Shown one piece after another: positions 35,833-45,796 of a stretch of DNA of 64,000 nucleotides. This DNA is from Sediminibacterium sp. GTDB lineage: Bacteria; Bacteroidota; Bacteroidia; Chitinophagales; Chitinophagaceae. The notes beneath the pieces were generated by a model. It was not told the DNA's origin. It saw only the letters and a program-made list of their open reading frames with translations, and ran no database searches. Every line of letters starts with the position of its first letter. The stretch's first letter is position 1. Both the position numbers and the translations under genes were made by a program. Where the stretch lies: NCBI GenBank assembly GCA_017537025.1, contig JAFWCB010000002.1, positions 186,001 to 250,000 on the forward strand. The letters run 5' to 3'.

Positions 35833-37465
35833 ATATATTAAAATACATGCAAAAGATAATGTGTGGGTAGCACTCACCGATTTATCGGCAGGAGAGAATC
35901 TGCAGACCGGTGATGGTATACTTAGATTGGTTGAAGATATCCCGGCTAAACATAAATTCTATGAAACTTCAATAGATAAGGGCTCTCCCGTATTCATGTA
36001 TGGTATTTTAGTAGGACATGTAACAAAACAAGTAAGAGCGGGAGAGCGAATGACGGTTGATAATTTACATCATGCCACAGAAAGCTATGCTTATAGAAAT
36101 ATCAATTATCAATGGCAGCCACCCGATATAAGTTTATTTGCGAATAGAGAGTTTATGGGGTATCATAGAGCCGACGGACAAGTAGGTACAGCAAATTATT
36201 GGTTATTTATTCCAACTGTTTTTTGTGAGAACAGAAATTTAGAAGTGATTAAAGAGGCATTGCATAATGCATTGGGTTATGCCGTTACTCCAAAATATAA
36301 AGCTTTTGCCAATCAACTGGTACAAGCATTTGAAAATGGAGCATCGCTTGATGCGGTTAATATACATTCATTAAATACCATAGCTTCTAACAATCGCATA
36401 TTGAAAAATATTGATGGCATTAAATTCTTAACACATCAGGGGGGCTGCGGCGGAACAAGAGAAGATGCAGCCGTATTGAGTAAACTACTGGCTGCATATG
36501 CCGATCATCCTAATGTTGCAGGTATTACTATTGTAAGCTTAGGCTGTCAAAATTTACAATTATCCGACTTTAGAAAAGATATAGAAACGCGGAATCCTAA
36601 TTTTAGCAAACCGATATTGGTATATGAACAACAAATGCCTTTGAGTGAAGAAGAATTAGTGAGTAATGCAATCAAAGATACTTTTAAAGCATTAGTTGAA
36701 GCTAATGAGCAAACAAGGAAACCTGCCCCATTAAGCAAATTAGTATTGGGTGTTAAATGTGGTGGTAGTGATGGTTTTAGCGGTATATCAGCTAATCCTG
36801 CTGTTGGTTATTGTAGTGATCTATTAGTAGCATTGGGTGGTAAAGTGTTATTAGCCGAATTTCCTGAGCTATGTGGAGTAGAACAATCATTGATTGATAG
36901 AACTATTGCAAAAGAAGATGCGGAGAAATTTATTTATCTCATGCAATCTTACAGTAAAGCGGCTATTGATGCAGGTTCCGGTTTTCATATGAACCCCTCT
37001 CCGGGTAATATCAAAGATGGATTAATTACAGATGCCATAAAATCGGCAGGGGCTGCTCGTAAAGGAGGTACTTCCCCAATAGTTTCCGTACTTGATTATA
37101 CAGAACCCGCAACCAAGCCGGGATTAAGTTTGGTGTGTACACCGGGTAATGATGTAGAAGCCACTACGGGTAAAGCAGCATCGGGGGCAACACTTATTTT
37201 GTTTACAACTGGTTTAGGAACACCAACAGGTAATCCTGTTTGTCCAACTATTAAAGTATCGAGTAATACCAAACTATTTAATACGATGCCCGATATTATC
37301 GATATTAATGCCGGACAAGTAATTGATGGATCAAAAACCATAGAACAAATGGGAGAAGAGATACTAGATTATTGTATCAAAGCGGCAAGTGGTGAAATTA
37401 TGCCTAAAGCTGTATTATTAAATCAAGACGATTTTATACCATGGAAACGTGGGGTAAGTTTATAA
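35822..37465 (+). CDS. uxaA: Altronate dehydratase
   Basis: UxaA dehydrates D-altronate to 2-keto-3-deoxygluconate. This 547-residue protein includes the N-terminal SAF domain (about 1-95: IHAKDNVWVALTDLSAGENL) and the catalytic part with GYHRADGQVGTANYWLFIP, THQGGCGGTREDA and VLGVKCGGSDGFSGISANPA, whose cysteines are the likely iron ligands. The two domains are fused, as in E. coli. The gene starts inside the end of uxaB and ends 9 bases before uxaC, so the three Uxa enzymes are made from neighbouring frames. Confidence 0.94.
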   Translation: MSHRYIKIHAKDNVWVALTDLSAGENLQTGDGILRLVEDIPAKHKFYETSIDKGSPVFMYGILVGHVTKQVRAGERMTVDNLHHATESYAYRNINYQWQPPDISLFANREFMGYHRADGQVGTANYWLFIPTVFCENRNLEVIKEALHNALGYAVTPKYKAFANQLVQAFENGASLDAVNIHSLNTIASNNRILKNIDGIKFLTHQGGCGGTREDAAVLSKLLAAYADHPNVAGITIVSLGCQNLQLSDFRKDIETRNPNFSKPILVYEQQMPLSEEELVSNAIKDTFKALVEANEQTRKPAPLSKLVLGVKCGGSDGFSGISANPAVGYCSDLLVALGGKVLLAEFPELCGVEQSLIDRTIAKEDAEKFIYLMQSYSKAAIDAGSGFHMNPSPGNIKDGLITDAIKSAGAARKGGTSPIVSVLDYTEPATKPGLSLVCTPGNDVEATTGKAASGATLILFTTGLGTPTGNPVCPTIKVSSNTKLFNTMPDIIDINAGQVIDGSKTIEQMGEEILDYCIKAASGEIMPKAVLLNQDDFIPWKRGVSL

Positions 37466-37474
37466 ATACATTAT

Positions 37475-38923
37475 ATGAAACCTTTTTTAAATAGTGATTT
37501 TTTATTAAATAATAAGACAGCGGTTCGATTATATCATGAGCATGCTGCTGCTATGCCTATTATTGATTATCACTGTCATTTATTACCGGAACATATTGCT
37601 GATGATCATCAGTTCGCTAATATTACCCAAGCTTGGTTATATGGCGATCATTATAAGTGGAGAGCCATGCGTACAAATGGGGTGGCTGAAAAATACTGTA
37701 CCGGTTCAGCTCCGGATAAAGAAAAATTTGAGCAATGGGCTGCAACAGTTCCTTTTACTTTGCGCAATCCTTTATATCATTGGACCCATTTAGAGTTGCA
37801 AAGATATTTTGGGATATCAGCACTATTATCACCCGATACATCATCAGCTATTTATAAAGAAGCAAGTACTCAAATAAGTGACCCCTCTATGAGTACACGT
37901 AATCTTATCCGGAAAATGAATGTAGTAACTATTTGTACAACCGACGATCCGGTTGATTCATTAGCGCACCATCAAAAAATTAAAGATGATAATTTTGAGA
38001 TAAAGATACTACCTGCTTTTCGTCCGGATAAAGCAATGGATGTTAAAAATGCACATCAATTCAATAGTTATATTAAGCAATTAGAAGCTGCAACAAATTT
38101 ATCTGTTTCTTCTTTTGATGATTTTTTATACGCTTTACAAAATAGGCATGATTTTTTTGCATCCATGGGATGCTCTATTAGTGATCATGGGTTAGAAGAA
38201 ATGTATGTCAGTGATTTTACCGGTAGCGAAATTGAAGCAATATTTAGTAAAATTCATAGTGGTAAGGAATTGAATAGTATTGAACAGCACAAATTTAAAA
38301 GCTGTATGCTCTTACATTTTGCAGAGTGGGATTGGGAAAAGGGATGGGTGCAGCAGTTTCATTTAGGTGCATTAAGAAATAATAATAGCAGAATGATGCA
38401 GTTATTAGGTGCCGATACGGGTTGGGATAGTATCGGCGATTTTAGTCAGGCTGCAGGTCTTGCCAAATTTTTAAACAGACTAGATCAAGATGATAAGCTG
38501 GCTAAAACTATTATTTACAATTTGAATCCGGCAGATAATGAAGTGATGGCTTCTATGATTGGTAATTTCAATGATGGATCAGTTGCCGGTAAAATGCAGT
38601 TTGGAAGTGCTTGGTGGTTCTTAGATCAGAAAGATGGAATCGAAAAGCAAATCAATACATTGAGTAATATGGGCCTTATAAGCAGGTTTATTGGCATGTT
38701 AACTGATTCAAGAAGCTTTTTATCATTTCCCCGCCATGAATATTTCAGAAGAATACTGTGTAATATTTTTGGAGAAGAAGTGGAGAATGGTTTATTGCCT
38801 AATGATATCGCTTGGATCGGTAAAATTATTGAAGATATCTGCTACCATAATGCTAATGAATATTTCGGTTGGAAAACAACGGAACTACAAAAAATCAAAA
38901 ATGACAACATTACAACAGTTTGA
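37475..38923 (+). CDS. uxaC: Uronate isomerase
   Basis: UxaC isomerises D-galacturonate to D-tagaturonate (and glucuronate to fructuronate), the entry step for saturated uronates. The protein has 482 residues, the usual length. IIDYHCHLLPEHIADD gives the metal-binding HxH motif of this amidohydrolase-superfamily member, TTDDPVDSLAHH follows, and MLTDSRSFLSFPRHEYFRR is the characteristic C-terminal block. It is cytoplasmic. Its last 23 bases overlap the start of kduD. Confidence 0.95.
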   Translation: MKPFLNSDFLLNNKTAVRLYHEHAAAMPIIDYHCHLLPEHIADDHQFANITQAWLYGDHYKWRAMRTNGVAEKYCTGSAPDKEKFEQWAATVPFTLRNPLYHWTHLELQRYFGISALLSPDTSSAIYKEASTQISDPSMSTRNLIRKMNVVTICTTDDPVDSLAHHQKIKDDNFEIKILPAFRPDKAMDVKNAHQFNSYIKQLEAATNLSVSSFDDFLYALQNRHDFFASMGCSISDHGLEEMYVSDFTGSEIEAIFSKIHSGKELNSIEQHKFKSCMLLHFAEWDWEKGWVQQFHLGALRNNNSRMMQLLGADTGWDSIGDFSQAAGLAKFLNRLDQDDKLAKTIIYNLNPADNEVMASMIGNFNDGSVAGKMQFGSAWWFLDQKDGIEKQINTLSNMGLISRFIGMLTDSRSFLSFPRHEYFRRILCNIFGEEVENGLLPNDIAWIGKIIEDICYHNANEYFGWKTTELQKIKNDNITTV

Positions 38924-39665
38924 GTTAAAAGGAAAAAAAGCATTGGTTACTGGGTGTGATACCGGTTTAGGGATGGCTATGGCTACAGCTCTTGCAGAGG
39001 CAGGTGCGGAAATTATTGGAGCATCTGTTGTGGGCGATTACGCTGAGGTAAAGCAAGCGATTGAAAGTGCCGGACAAAAATTCACTTATTACCAAGTTGA
39101 TATTTCTGATAGAACTGCTTTGTATGCTTTTATCGATAAGGTAATCTCAACACATCAACGGATTGATATTCTGGTAAATAATGCAGGTATCATTATGCGT
39201 GCACCTGCCGCTGAACATCCCGATGAATATTGGGACAAAGTGATAGCTATTAATTTAGACGCTCAATTCATTTTAGGAAGATCTTTTGGAAAGCACATGA
39301 TTGAACATGGTGGGGGGAAAATTATTTTTACCTGTTCTTTGCTTAGTTTTCAAGGGGGAATTAATGTGCCGGGGTATACTGCTTCCAAATCTGCAGTTGC
39401 GGGGTTGGTAAGAGCGTTTGGTAATGAATGGGCAGGTAAGCATGTGATGGTGAATGGTATTGCACCCGGTTACATTGCAACAAATAATACCAAGGCTTTA
39501 CGGGAAGATCCCGATAGAAGCAAATCTATACTAGATCGTATTCCGGCTGGGAGATGGGGCGTTCCGGATGATTTTAAAGGACCAATTGTTTTCTTAGCCT
39601 CACCGGCTTCCGATTATGTTAATGGAACTATTTTATTTGTTGATGGTGGCTGGATGGCTCGTTAA
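38901..39665 (+). CDS. kduD: 2-keto-3-deoxygluconate-forming SDR dehydrogenase
   Basis: KduD converts 2,5-diketo-3-deoxygluconate to 2-keto-3-deoxygluconate with NADH. This 254-residue short-chain dehydrogenase has VTGCDTGLGMAMA, the glycine-rich NAD loop, NNAGII, and the catalytic S/Y/K set with YTASK (Y159, K163). The start is ATG 38901, 23 bases inside uxaC; the longer frame from 38736 lies wholly over uxaC and is not credible. It is followed by kduI, its pathway partner. Confidence 0.9.
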   Translation: MTTLQQFELKGKKALVTGCDTGLGMAMATALAEAGAEIIGASVVGDYAEVKQAIESAGQKFTYYQVDISDRTALYAFIDKVISTHQRIDILVNNAGIIMRAPAAEHPDEYWDKVIAINLDAQFILGRSFGKHMIEHGGGKIIFTCSLLSFQGGINVPGYTASKSAVAGLVRAFGNEWAGKHVMVNGIAPGYIATNNTKALREDPDRSKSILDRIPAGRWGVPDDFKGPIVFLASPASDYVNGTILFVDGGWMAR

Positions 39666-39674
39666 ATAATTTGT

Positions 39675-40505
39675 ATGGAAATTAGATATGCAATAGGGCA
39701 GCAGGAAACAAAAATGATGGACACAGCTTCTTTAAGAGCTCATTATTTAATTGATTCTCTTATGGTGCCCAATAAACTAACACTTACCTACACACACTAT
39801 GATAGGATGATCGTAGGAGGCGCTGCGCCTGTTGATGAAATAGTTGATCTAACCAATCCTGCTGAGTTGAAAGCGAATTATTTCTTGGAAAGGCGAGAAA
39901 TGGGTGTTATTAATGTGGGTGGAAGTGGTTTCATTATAGCCGGCGAAAAAAAAATTGAATTGCATAAATTAGACGGCTTATATATTGGAAAGGGTACTGA
40001 GAAAGTGCAATTCGGATCCCTTGATAAGCATAATCCCCCTTTATTCTATATATTATCTGCTCCTGCACATCATTCTTACGATACTATTTTATGTACAGCG
40101 GCAAATGCAGTACCTGTTACGCTGGGGTCACAACAAAGTTCTAATAAAAGAACAATTTATAAGTACATTCACCAGCAGGGTATCCAAAGTTGCCAACTGG
40201 TAATGGGATTAACGATTTTAGAAGAAGGTAGCGTATGGAATTCCATGCCTCCACACACGCATAGTAGAAGAATGGAAGTATATTTTTATTTTGATGTTCC
40301 AGATACAGCTCGCGTGATGCATTTCATGGGTAGCCCTGAGGAAACTAGACATATTGTTGTAGCAAATAATGAAGCCGTATTATCGCCACCCTGGAGTACG
40401 CATTTTGGTTGCGGCACCATGAATTATGGATTTATTTGGGGTATGGCCGGTGAGAATTTAGCTTATACTGATATGGATCCGATAACGATGGACGTATTAA
40501 AGTAA
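39675..40505 (+). CDS. kduI: 5-keto-4-deoxyuronate isomerase
   Basis: KduI converts 5-keto-4-deoxyuronate, formed spontaneously from unsaturated uronates, to the substrate of KduD. The 276-residue length is typical. The double-cupin fold shows MPPHTHSRRMEVYFYFDVPD, with the metal-binding histidines, and VANNEAVLSPPWSTHFGCG near the end. Its substrate should come from the pectate lyase and GH105 enzymes in this window. It follows kduD by 9 bases. Confidence 0.94.
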   Translation: MEIRYAIGQQETKMMDTASLRAHYLIDSLMVPNKLTLTYTHYDRMIVGGAAPVDEIVDLTNPAELKANYFLERREMGVINVGGSGFIIAGEKKIELHKLDGLYIGKGTEKVQFGSLDKHNPPLFYILSAPAHHSYDTILCTAANAVPVTLGSQQSSNKRTIYKYIHQQGIQSCQLVMGLTILEEGSVWNSMPPHTHSRRMEVYFYFDVPDTARVMHFMGSPEETRHIVVANNEAVLSPPWSTHFGCGTMNYGFIWGMAGENLAYTDMDPITMDVLK

Positions 40506-40507
40506 TT

Positions 40508-41515
40508 ATGGCTAAGATTTGTTGTTTTGGGGAATTATTATTGCGCTTGTCGCCCTCTTTGGGTGGTGAATGGATTCAGCATGGGTCTATGCCTGTATAT
40601 GTTGGTGGTGCCGAGTTGAATGTTGCGAGAGCTTTGGCTAAATGGGGAGTGTCTGTTAAGTATGTTAGCGCTGTGCCTGCCAATTATTTGAGTGAAGAAA
40701 TTGAACAGCAATTAAATAAGGAGTCGGTTGAATTTGTTTCTTTGCCATCAAGCGGAGATCGAATAGGTATCTACTATCTTCCCGAAGGGAAAGACCTTAA
40801 AAATGCAGGCGTTATTTATGATAGAGCTTACTCATCTTTTGCCGCATTAGAACCGGGAACAATCAATTGGAAAAAAATATTAAAAGACTGTACGCATTTT
40901 CATTTTAGTGCCATTAGTCCGGCACTGAATCAAAATATAGCAATTATTTGTAAAGAGGCGTTGGAAGCAGCTACTGCATTAGATTTAGTGATATCGGTAG
41001 ATTTGAATTATCGATCTAAATTATGGCAGTACGGCAAAAAACCGATCGATATTATGCCCGATTTAGTTACCCATTGCCATATAATGATGGGTAATATTTG
41101 GAGTGCACATGAATTATTGGGTGTGGCAATAGATAAGGATCCGCATCGTAAAACGGCTAAAGAGCATTATGCAAGTCTCGCAAATGAAACTACAGCAGAT
41201 ATTTTCAAACACTATCCAAATTGTAGGCAAGTAGCTAATACTTTTCGATTTACCCATGATGGTGCAGTTAGCTATTTCGCAACCTTACACGATACACTTA
41301 ATACTGCTGTTTCAAAGACTTTTGTAGCAGATAAAGTGGTAGACCCGGTTGGTAGTGGTGATTGTTTTATGGGCGCTTTATTATATGGTGATATCACTAA
41401 AAAATATCAGTCGTCTTTATTAGTATCAGTAGCAGCATCTGCAGCTTATGGTAAATTAGCCGAGAGAGGAGATCATACGCAACAATCTATTCAACAAATT
41501 GAATCAAGAATATAA
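40508..41515 (+). CDS. kdgK: 2-keto-3-deoxygluconate kinase
   Basis: KdgK phosphorylates 2-keto-3-deoxygluconate to KDPG. This 335-residue PfkB-family kinase starts ICCFGELLLRLSPS, has VYVGGAELNVARALAKWG near the sugar site and the anion-hole block DPVGSGDCFMGALLYG with catalytic base D285. It joins the UxaCBA and KduID branches. It follows kduI by 2 bases and is followed by eda after one base. KdgK is preferred over fructokinase because of this context. Confidence 0.9.
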   Translation: MAKICCFGELLLRLSPSLGGEWIQHGSMPVYVGGAELNVARALAKWGVSVKYVSAVPANYLSEEIEQQLNKESVEFVSLPSSGDRIGIYYLPEGKDLKNAGVIYDRAYSSFAALEPGTINWKKILKDCTHFHFSAISPALNQNIAIICKEALEAATALDLVISVDLNYRSKLWQYGKKPIDIMPDLVTHCHIMMGNIWSAHELLGVAIDKDPHRKTAKEHYASLANETTADIFKHYPNCRQVANTFRFTHDGAVSYFATLHDTLNTAVSKTFVADKVVDPVGSGDCFMGALLYGDITKKYQSSLLVSVAASAAYGKLAERGDHTQQSIQQIESRI

Positions 41516-41516
41516 A

Positions 41517-42164
41517 ATGGATCACTACGAACAATTAACAGCTGTTATAAAGTCGCAGATTATACTTCCCCTATTTTATCATGATGATGAAACTGTATGC
41601 TTAGCTATAACAGATGCTTTATATGCAGGTGGCATCAGGGCTATTGAGTTTACCAATAGAGGTAAAAATGCCTTGGCAAATTTTAAAGCTTTAGTAGGTA
41701 AAAGAGATAGGCTGAAAGGACTATACCTTGGAGTTGGAACGATCACTACAGCAGAGCAGGCTACACAGTTCATAGATGCGGGAGCCGATTTTTTAATTAG
41801 CCCTGTTTTTGATGCAACCGTTGCTGATACTACCTATTTACATAAAATTCCTTGGATACCAGGCTGTATGACGCCTACTGAAATACATGTAGCTGCTACA
41901 GCCGGTTGTAATTTGATCAAGCTTTTTCCCGGTAATGTATTGGGAACTTCTTTTGTTCAAGCTATTAAACCCTTGTTCCCTTCATTAGATTTTGTAGTGA
42001 CGGGTGGTGTAGAAGCCAATAAGCAAAATATTGAATTGTGGTTAAAAGCAGGGGTAATGGGAGTTGGTTTAGGAAGTAAGTTTATTACGGAAGAAATTAT
42101 TACGAATAAAAAATTTGATGAGCTAACCAAGCAAACGGCTGCGTTACTTCATTCACTTAAATAG
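41517..42164 (+). CDS. eda: KDPG aldolase
   Basis: Eda splits 2-keto-3-deoxy-6-phosphogluconate to pyruvate and glyceraldehyde-3-phosphate. This 215-residue class I aldolase has AIEFTNRG (E44), GVGTITTAEQATQFIDAGAD, a WIPGCMTPTEIHVA loop and CNLIKLFPGN with the Schiff-base lysine K135. I chose ATG 41517, one base after the kdgK stop; an in-frame TTG lies 18 bases earlier inside kdgK. It ends the pathway from galacturonate to central metabolism. Confidence 0.93.
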   Translation: MDHYEQLTAVIKSQIILPLFYHDDETVCLAITDALYAGGIRAIEFTNRGKNALANFKALVGKRDRLKGLYLGVGTITTAEQATQFIDAGADFLISPVFDATVADTTYLHKIPWIPGCMTPTEIHVAATAGCNLIKLFPGNVLGTSFVQAIKPLFPSLDFVVTGGVEANKQNIELWLKAGVMGVGLGSKFITEEIITNKKFDELTKQTAALLHSLK

Positions 42165-42171
42165 CCTAACG

Positions 42172-43470
42172 ATGCAAGCAACTATTGGTACTTACAGGTG
42201 GCGGATATGTGCCCTTGTTTTTTTTGCCACCACTATCAATTATTTAGATAGGGCAGTTATTAGTTTGCTAAAATCTACCCTTACTGCAGAAATGCATTGG
42301 AATGATGGAGACTATGCTAATGTAGAAATTGCTTTTAAAATTTCTTATGCCATCGGGTTATTGATAGCGGGTAGCATCATTGATAGGATAGGAACCAAAA
42401 AAGGATATGCTTGGGCAACAGGTTTATGGAGTGTATCGGCTGTTTCGCACGCTTTTGTATCTACAGTTGGTGGCTTCGCAGGAGCCAGAGCCGCATTAGG
42501 CTTAACGGAAGCGGGTAATTTTCCAGCTGCCATAAAAACAGTAGCGGAATGGTTCCCCAAAAAGGAAAGAGCATTAGCAACAGGGATATTCAATTCAGGG
42601 GCAAATATTGGTGCCATTGTTGCACCATTAAGTGTTCCTTTTATTGCGGTTCATTTTGGATGGCAATGGGCATTTATTATTACAGGTGTGCTTGGATTTG
42701 TTTGGTTATTTTTTTGGTTGAAATATTACCATAAACCGGCATCGCAACCCTTACTTAGTAAAGCTGAGTTTGATTATATCAATAGTGATAAAGATGAGCT
42801 TATTACTGTTGAAAAAGAAGCAGAGCCAACAATCAGTTGGATTAAGCTCTTACAATTCAAACAAACATGGGCCTTTGCCATAGGGAAATTACTTACCGAT
42901 CCTATCTGGTGGTTTTATTTATTTTGGTTACCCGATTTCCTAGAAAGTCAGTATGCATTAAAGGGAACAGCTATTGCATTACCGGTAGCATTGGTGTATA
43001 CCATATCTACCTTTGGAAGTATTGGTGGAGGCTGGTTACCTATGTATTTGATCAAAAATAACTGGCCGGTATTTAAGGCACGTAAAACATCCATGTTTAT
43101 TTATGCGTTACTGGTATTACCTATTTTATTAGCGCAAGTTGCAGGAGGAATTAATATGTGGTTGGCTGTACTTATTATTGGATTGGCGGCATCTGCACAT
43201 CAGGCATGGAGCGCTAATATTTTTACAACCGTAAGTGATATGTTCCCTAAATCGGCTGTAGGCTCTGTAACGGGTATTGGAGGTATGTTTGGTGCGATCG
43301 GAGGTATTTTTTTATCGCTAGCAGTACAGAAAAATTTGTTTGTGTATTATCGTTCTATTAACAAAATTGAAACAGCCTATTATATTATGTTCTTAGTTTG
43401 TGGGTTAGCCTATCTAACTGCCTGGATAATCATGCATATATTGGTACCTAAAATGAAAAAGGTTGTTTAA
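42172..43470 (+). CDS. exuT: MFS hexuronate transporter (ExuT-like)
   Basis: This 432-residue protein is a major facilitator of the anion:cation symporter family. About 12 helices are seen; FFATTINYLDRAVISLL opens the first, and TEAGNFPAAIKTVAEWFPKK and IFNSGANIGAIVAPL are conserved in ExuT/GudP-type carriers. It likely brings galacturonate or unsaturated uronates from periplasm to cytoplasm, where UxaC and KduI wait. It lies 7 bases after eda and 8 before galK. Substrate is inferred from family and context. Confidence 0.85.
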   Translation: MQATIGTYRWRICALVFFATTINYLDRAVISLLKSTLTAEMHWNDGDYANVEIAFKISYAIGLLIAGSIIDRIGTKKGYAWATGLWSVSAVSHAFVSTVGGFAGARAALGLTEAGNFPAAIKTVAEWFPKKERALATGIFNSGANIGAIVAPLSVPFIAVHFGWQWAFIITGVLGFVWLFFWLKYYHKPASQPLLSKAEFDYINSDKDELITVEKEAEPTISWIKLLQFKQTWAFAIGKLLTDPIWWFYLFWLPDFLESQYALKGTAIALPVALVYTISTFGSIGGGWLPMYLIKNNWPVFKARKTSMFIYALLVLPILLAQVAGGINMWLAVLIIGLAASAHQAWSANIFTTVSDMFPKSAVGSVTGIGGMFGAIGGIFLSLAVQKNLFVYYRSINKIETAYYIMFLVCGLAYLTAWIIMHILVPKMKKVV

Positions 43471-43478
43471 ATTGAGAC

Positions 43479-44627
43479 ATGATCGAGTTGCTCAAGAATA
43501 CATTTTCCCAATTATTTAAAGAAGAACCATCTATTGTATTTGCTCCGGGTAGGATAAATATAATAGGCGAGCATACAGATTATAATGATGGCTATGTGCT
43601 ACCTGCTGCTATTGATAAAGGCATTTATATAGCTACTAATAGAAATGCAGATGCTCATGTAAATTTATTCAGTATAGAATATAATGAGCTTTATACCTGT
43701 TCAATAGCGGAACTTAGTAAAACAAATATTCATTGGGTTAACTATGTATTAGGAGCCATTATAGAGCTTAAGCAGCGGGGTTATGACATTCAAGGATTCA
43801 ATGCAGTAATTACGAGTAATCTTCCGGTAGGGGCGGGAGTATCTTCTTCTGCAGCGTTAACAAGTGCAACCCTTTTTGCTTTGAATCAACTGTTTTCACT
43901 AGGTTTAGGAAAGACAGTAATGGCAAAGTTTGCACAACAAGTTGAACATCATTTTGCTGGTGTTAATTGTGGTATTATGGATATGTTCACTTCGCTCATG
44001 GGTAAAGAAAATCATGCGATTCAGCTAGATTGTAGAGATTTAAGTTATAGCTATGTTCCTATTAACTTAGATTCATACGTATTTGTTTTGATGAATACAA
44101 ATGTTAAACATTCATTGGCTTCAACGGCTTATAATCAGAGAAGAAAAGAATGTGAAGCAGGTGTGGCGTTAGTAAAATCCAAATATCCTGAAGTGCGCTC
44201 GCTGAGAGATATTTCTTTAGCTATGCTCACAGAATGTATTCCTGTAACTAGTATCATTCATAAAAGATGTTTCTGTATTGTTAATGAAATAGCGAGAGTT
44301 GTTTCAGCGGTGGATGCTATTTCTAAAAGGGATTTAGTTTCATTAGGTTCATTACTTTATCAAGCACATGATGAATTAAGTCATTTGTATGAAGTGAGTT
44401 GTAAGGAGTTAGATTATTTAGTAGGTACAGTTCAGCAAATGGAAGGTGTTATGGGAGCCCGCATGATGGGTGGGGGCTTTGGAGGCTGCACCCTTAATTT
44501 AATTCATAAAGATTTTGTTAGTAGCATAATAACTACAGTTAAAGCTTCCTATGAGGTCGATTGTAAGCTACCATTCGATTCATTTATAGTTTCTTTAGGA
44601 GATGGGGCAAAGTTGATCACGAACTAG
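43479..44627 (+). CDS. galK: Galactokinase
   Basis: GalK phosphorylates galactose at C1. The 382-residue protein has [20 protein letters not shown], the galactokinase signature, [18 protein letters not shown] as the ATP-binding GHMP loop, and a [14 protein letters not shown] block near the C-terminus. Its place as last gene of a pectin operon suggests use of galactose from pectin side chains. galT and galE are not in the window. Its stop overlaps that of accA in CTAG, so the two convergent genes leave no terminator space. Confidence 0.93.
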   Translation: MIELLKNTFSQLFKEEPSIVFAPGRINIIGEHTDYNDGYVLPAAIDKGIYIATNRNADAHVNLFSIEYNELYTCSIAELSKTNIHWVNYVLGAIIELKQRGYDIQGFNAVITSNLPVGAGVSSSAALTSATLFALNQLFSLGLGKTVMAKFAQQVEHHFAGVNCGIMDMFTSLMGKENHAIQLDCRDLSYSYVPINLDSYVFVLMNTNVKHSLASTAYNQRRKECEAGVALVKSKYPEVRSLRDISLAMLTECIPVTSIIHKRCFCIVNEIARVVSAVDAISKRDLVSLGSLLYQAHDELSHLYEVSCKELDYLVGTVQQMEGVMGARMMGGGFGGCTLNLIHKDFVSSIITTVKASYEVDCKLPFDSFIVSLGDGAKLITN

Positions 44628-45607
44628 CCTGCAGTTACTTCTTCCCAGAATCCCATTTTGCCATATTTCTCAATACGTTCATTGATTCTATCGGTAGGGT
44701 CTTTGTGTTTTACTTCGTGTAGTGCTTTTACGATATGCTCTTTTAGTAGATCGGCAGCTTCCTGATAATCCCAGTGTGCTCCACCCAAAGGTTCTTGAAC
44801 AATCTCATCTACTAATCCAAAACCCTTCATGTCAGTAGCGGTTAAGCGAAGTTGTTCGGCGGCAATTTCTTTTTTCTCCCAACTTCTCCATAAGATGGAG
44901 CTACAGCTTTCAGGAGAAATAACGGTATACCAGGTATTCTCCATCATCAATACTTTATCGCCTACACCAATACCTAAGGCGCCGCCGCTGGCACCTTCAC
45001 CAATAATAACGATGATCACGGGTACTTTTAAACGAATCATCTCATAAATATTACGGGCAATGGCTTCACCTTGTCCGCGCTCTTCTGCTTCCAAGCCCGG
45101 ATATGCACCGGGGGTATCAATAAGTGTAATAATAGGTTTATTAAATTTCTCAGCCAGCTTCATTAATCGCAAGGCTTTTCTATAACCTTCGGGGTTAGCC
45201 ATACCGAAGTTGCGGAGTTGTCGCATTTTGGTATTAGCTCCTTTTTGCTGCCCCAATATCATTACGGTTTCTCCATTCAATTGCGCGAAGCCACCTACCA
45301 TAGCCTTATCATCTTTTACATTTCTATCGCCATGGAGTTCTACAAAATTCGTACACATTTTTTCGATGTACTTGAGGGTATAAGGTCTATCTGGGTGGCG
45401 ACTTAACTGCACTCTTTGCCAGGGGGTAAGATGTGCGGTAATATCTTTACGTTTTTCTATAATCGCTTCTTCCAGTTGGCGTATAGTACTAGTATAATCT
45501 ATTTTAGGATTTTTTTCAGCCAGCTTTTTTGCGTCTTCAATTTGTTCGTATAAATCCTTTATAGGCTTCTCAAAATCAAGAAATTGTCTATTGGGGTATT
45601 GCGGCAT
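44624..45607 (-). CDS. accA: Acetyl-CoA carboxylase carboxyltransferase subunit alpha
   Basis: AccA works with AccD to move the carboxyl group from biotin carrier protein to acetyl-CoA, the first step of fatty acid synthesis. The 327-residue length is usual. [15 protein letters not shown] starts the protein; [32 protein letters not shown] and [20 protein letters not shown] are signature blocks of the crotonase-fold carboxyltransferase. accD is not in the window, as is common in Bacteroidota. It is divergent from the tRNA-Asp unit. Confidence 0.96.
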   Translation of the reverse strand: MPQYPNRQFLDFEKPIKDLYEQIEDAKKLAEKNPKIDYTSTIRQLEEAIIEKRKDITAHLTPWQRVQLSRHPDRPYTLKYIEKMCTNFVELHGDRNVKDDKAMVGGFAQLNGETVMILGQQKGANTKMRQLRNFGMANPEGYRKALRLMKLAEKFNKPIITLIDTPGAYPGLEAEERGQGEAIARNIYEMIRLKVPVIIVIIGEGASGGALGIGVGDKVLMMENTWYTVISPESCSSILWRSWEKKEIAAEQLRLTATDMKGFGLVDEIVQEPLGGAHWDYQEAADLLKEHIVKALHEVKHKDPTDRINERIEKYGKMGFWEEVTAG

Positions 45608-45658
45608 GAGTTAGTATTGAGTGGGTAAAATTAAGGATTGCATTTTTTTTTGGAAATA

Positions 45659-45691
45659 TTTGTTTTGAGAACTTTCAAAACCTTATCTTTG
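45659..45691 (+). promoter_or_regulatory. Promoter of the tRNA-Asp unit
   Basis: TATCTTTG at 45684-45691 matches the Bacteroidota -7 element TAnnTTTG exactly. TTTG at 45659-45662 (21-base spacing) or at 45664-45667 (16-base spacing) can serve as the -33 element. Transcription from here would run through a leader of about 100 bases into the tRNA. Confidence 0.7.
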
Positions 45692-45741
45692 CCGTCCTAA
45701 AACGCAGAATCTATTGGTTATCTGATAGTTAAAGCGTGGAA

Positions 45742-45785
45742 GGATCGGTAGTTTCCCAACAGTATTGTTGGGAGTAGAATGCCGG
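45742..45785 (+). repeat. Partial, rearranged copy of the tRNA-Asp 5' half in its own leader
   Basis: GGATCGGTAGTT (45742-45753) repeats exactly the first 12 bases of the tRNA at 45797, and TAGAATGCCG (45775-45784) repeats its later D-arm and anticodon-stem start. Between them the tRNA D-loop is replaced by a perfect hairpin, TCCCAACA-GTAT-TGTTGGGA. No anticodon, T-arm or 3' acceptor strand follows, so this is not a functional tRNA. It may be a duplication remnant or a structured leader. Confidence 0.7.
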
Positions 45786-45796
45786 ATTAGGTTTTT

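Noticed and set aside
38736..38900. Longer start for the kduD gene
   Set aside because: The extra 55 codons lie wholly over uxaC and do not look like SDR sequence; ATG 38901 gives the normal length.
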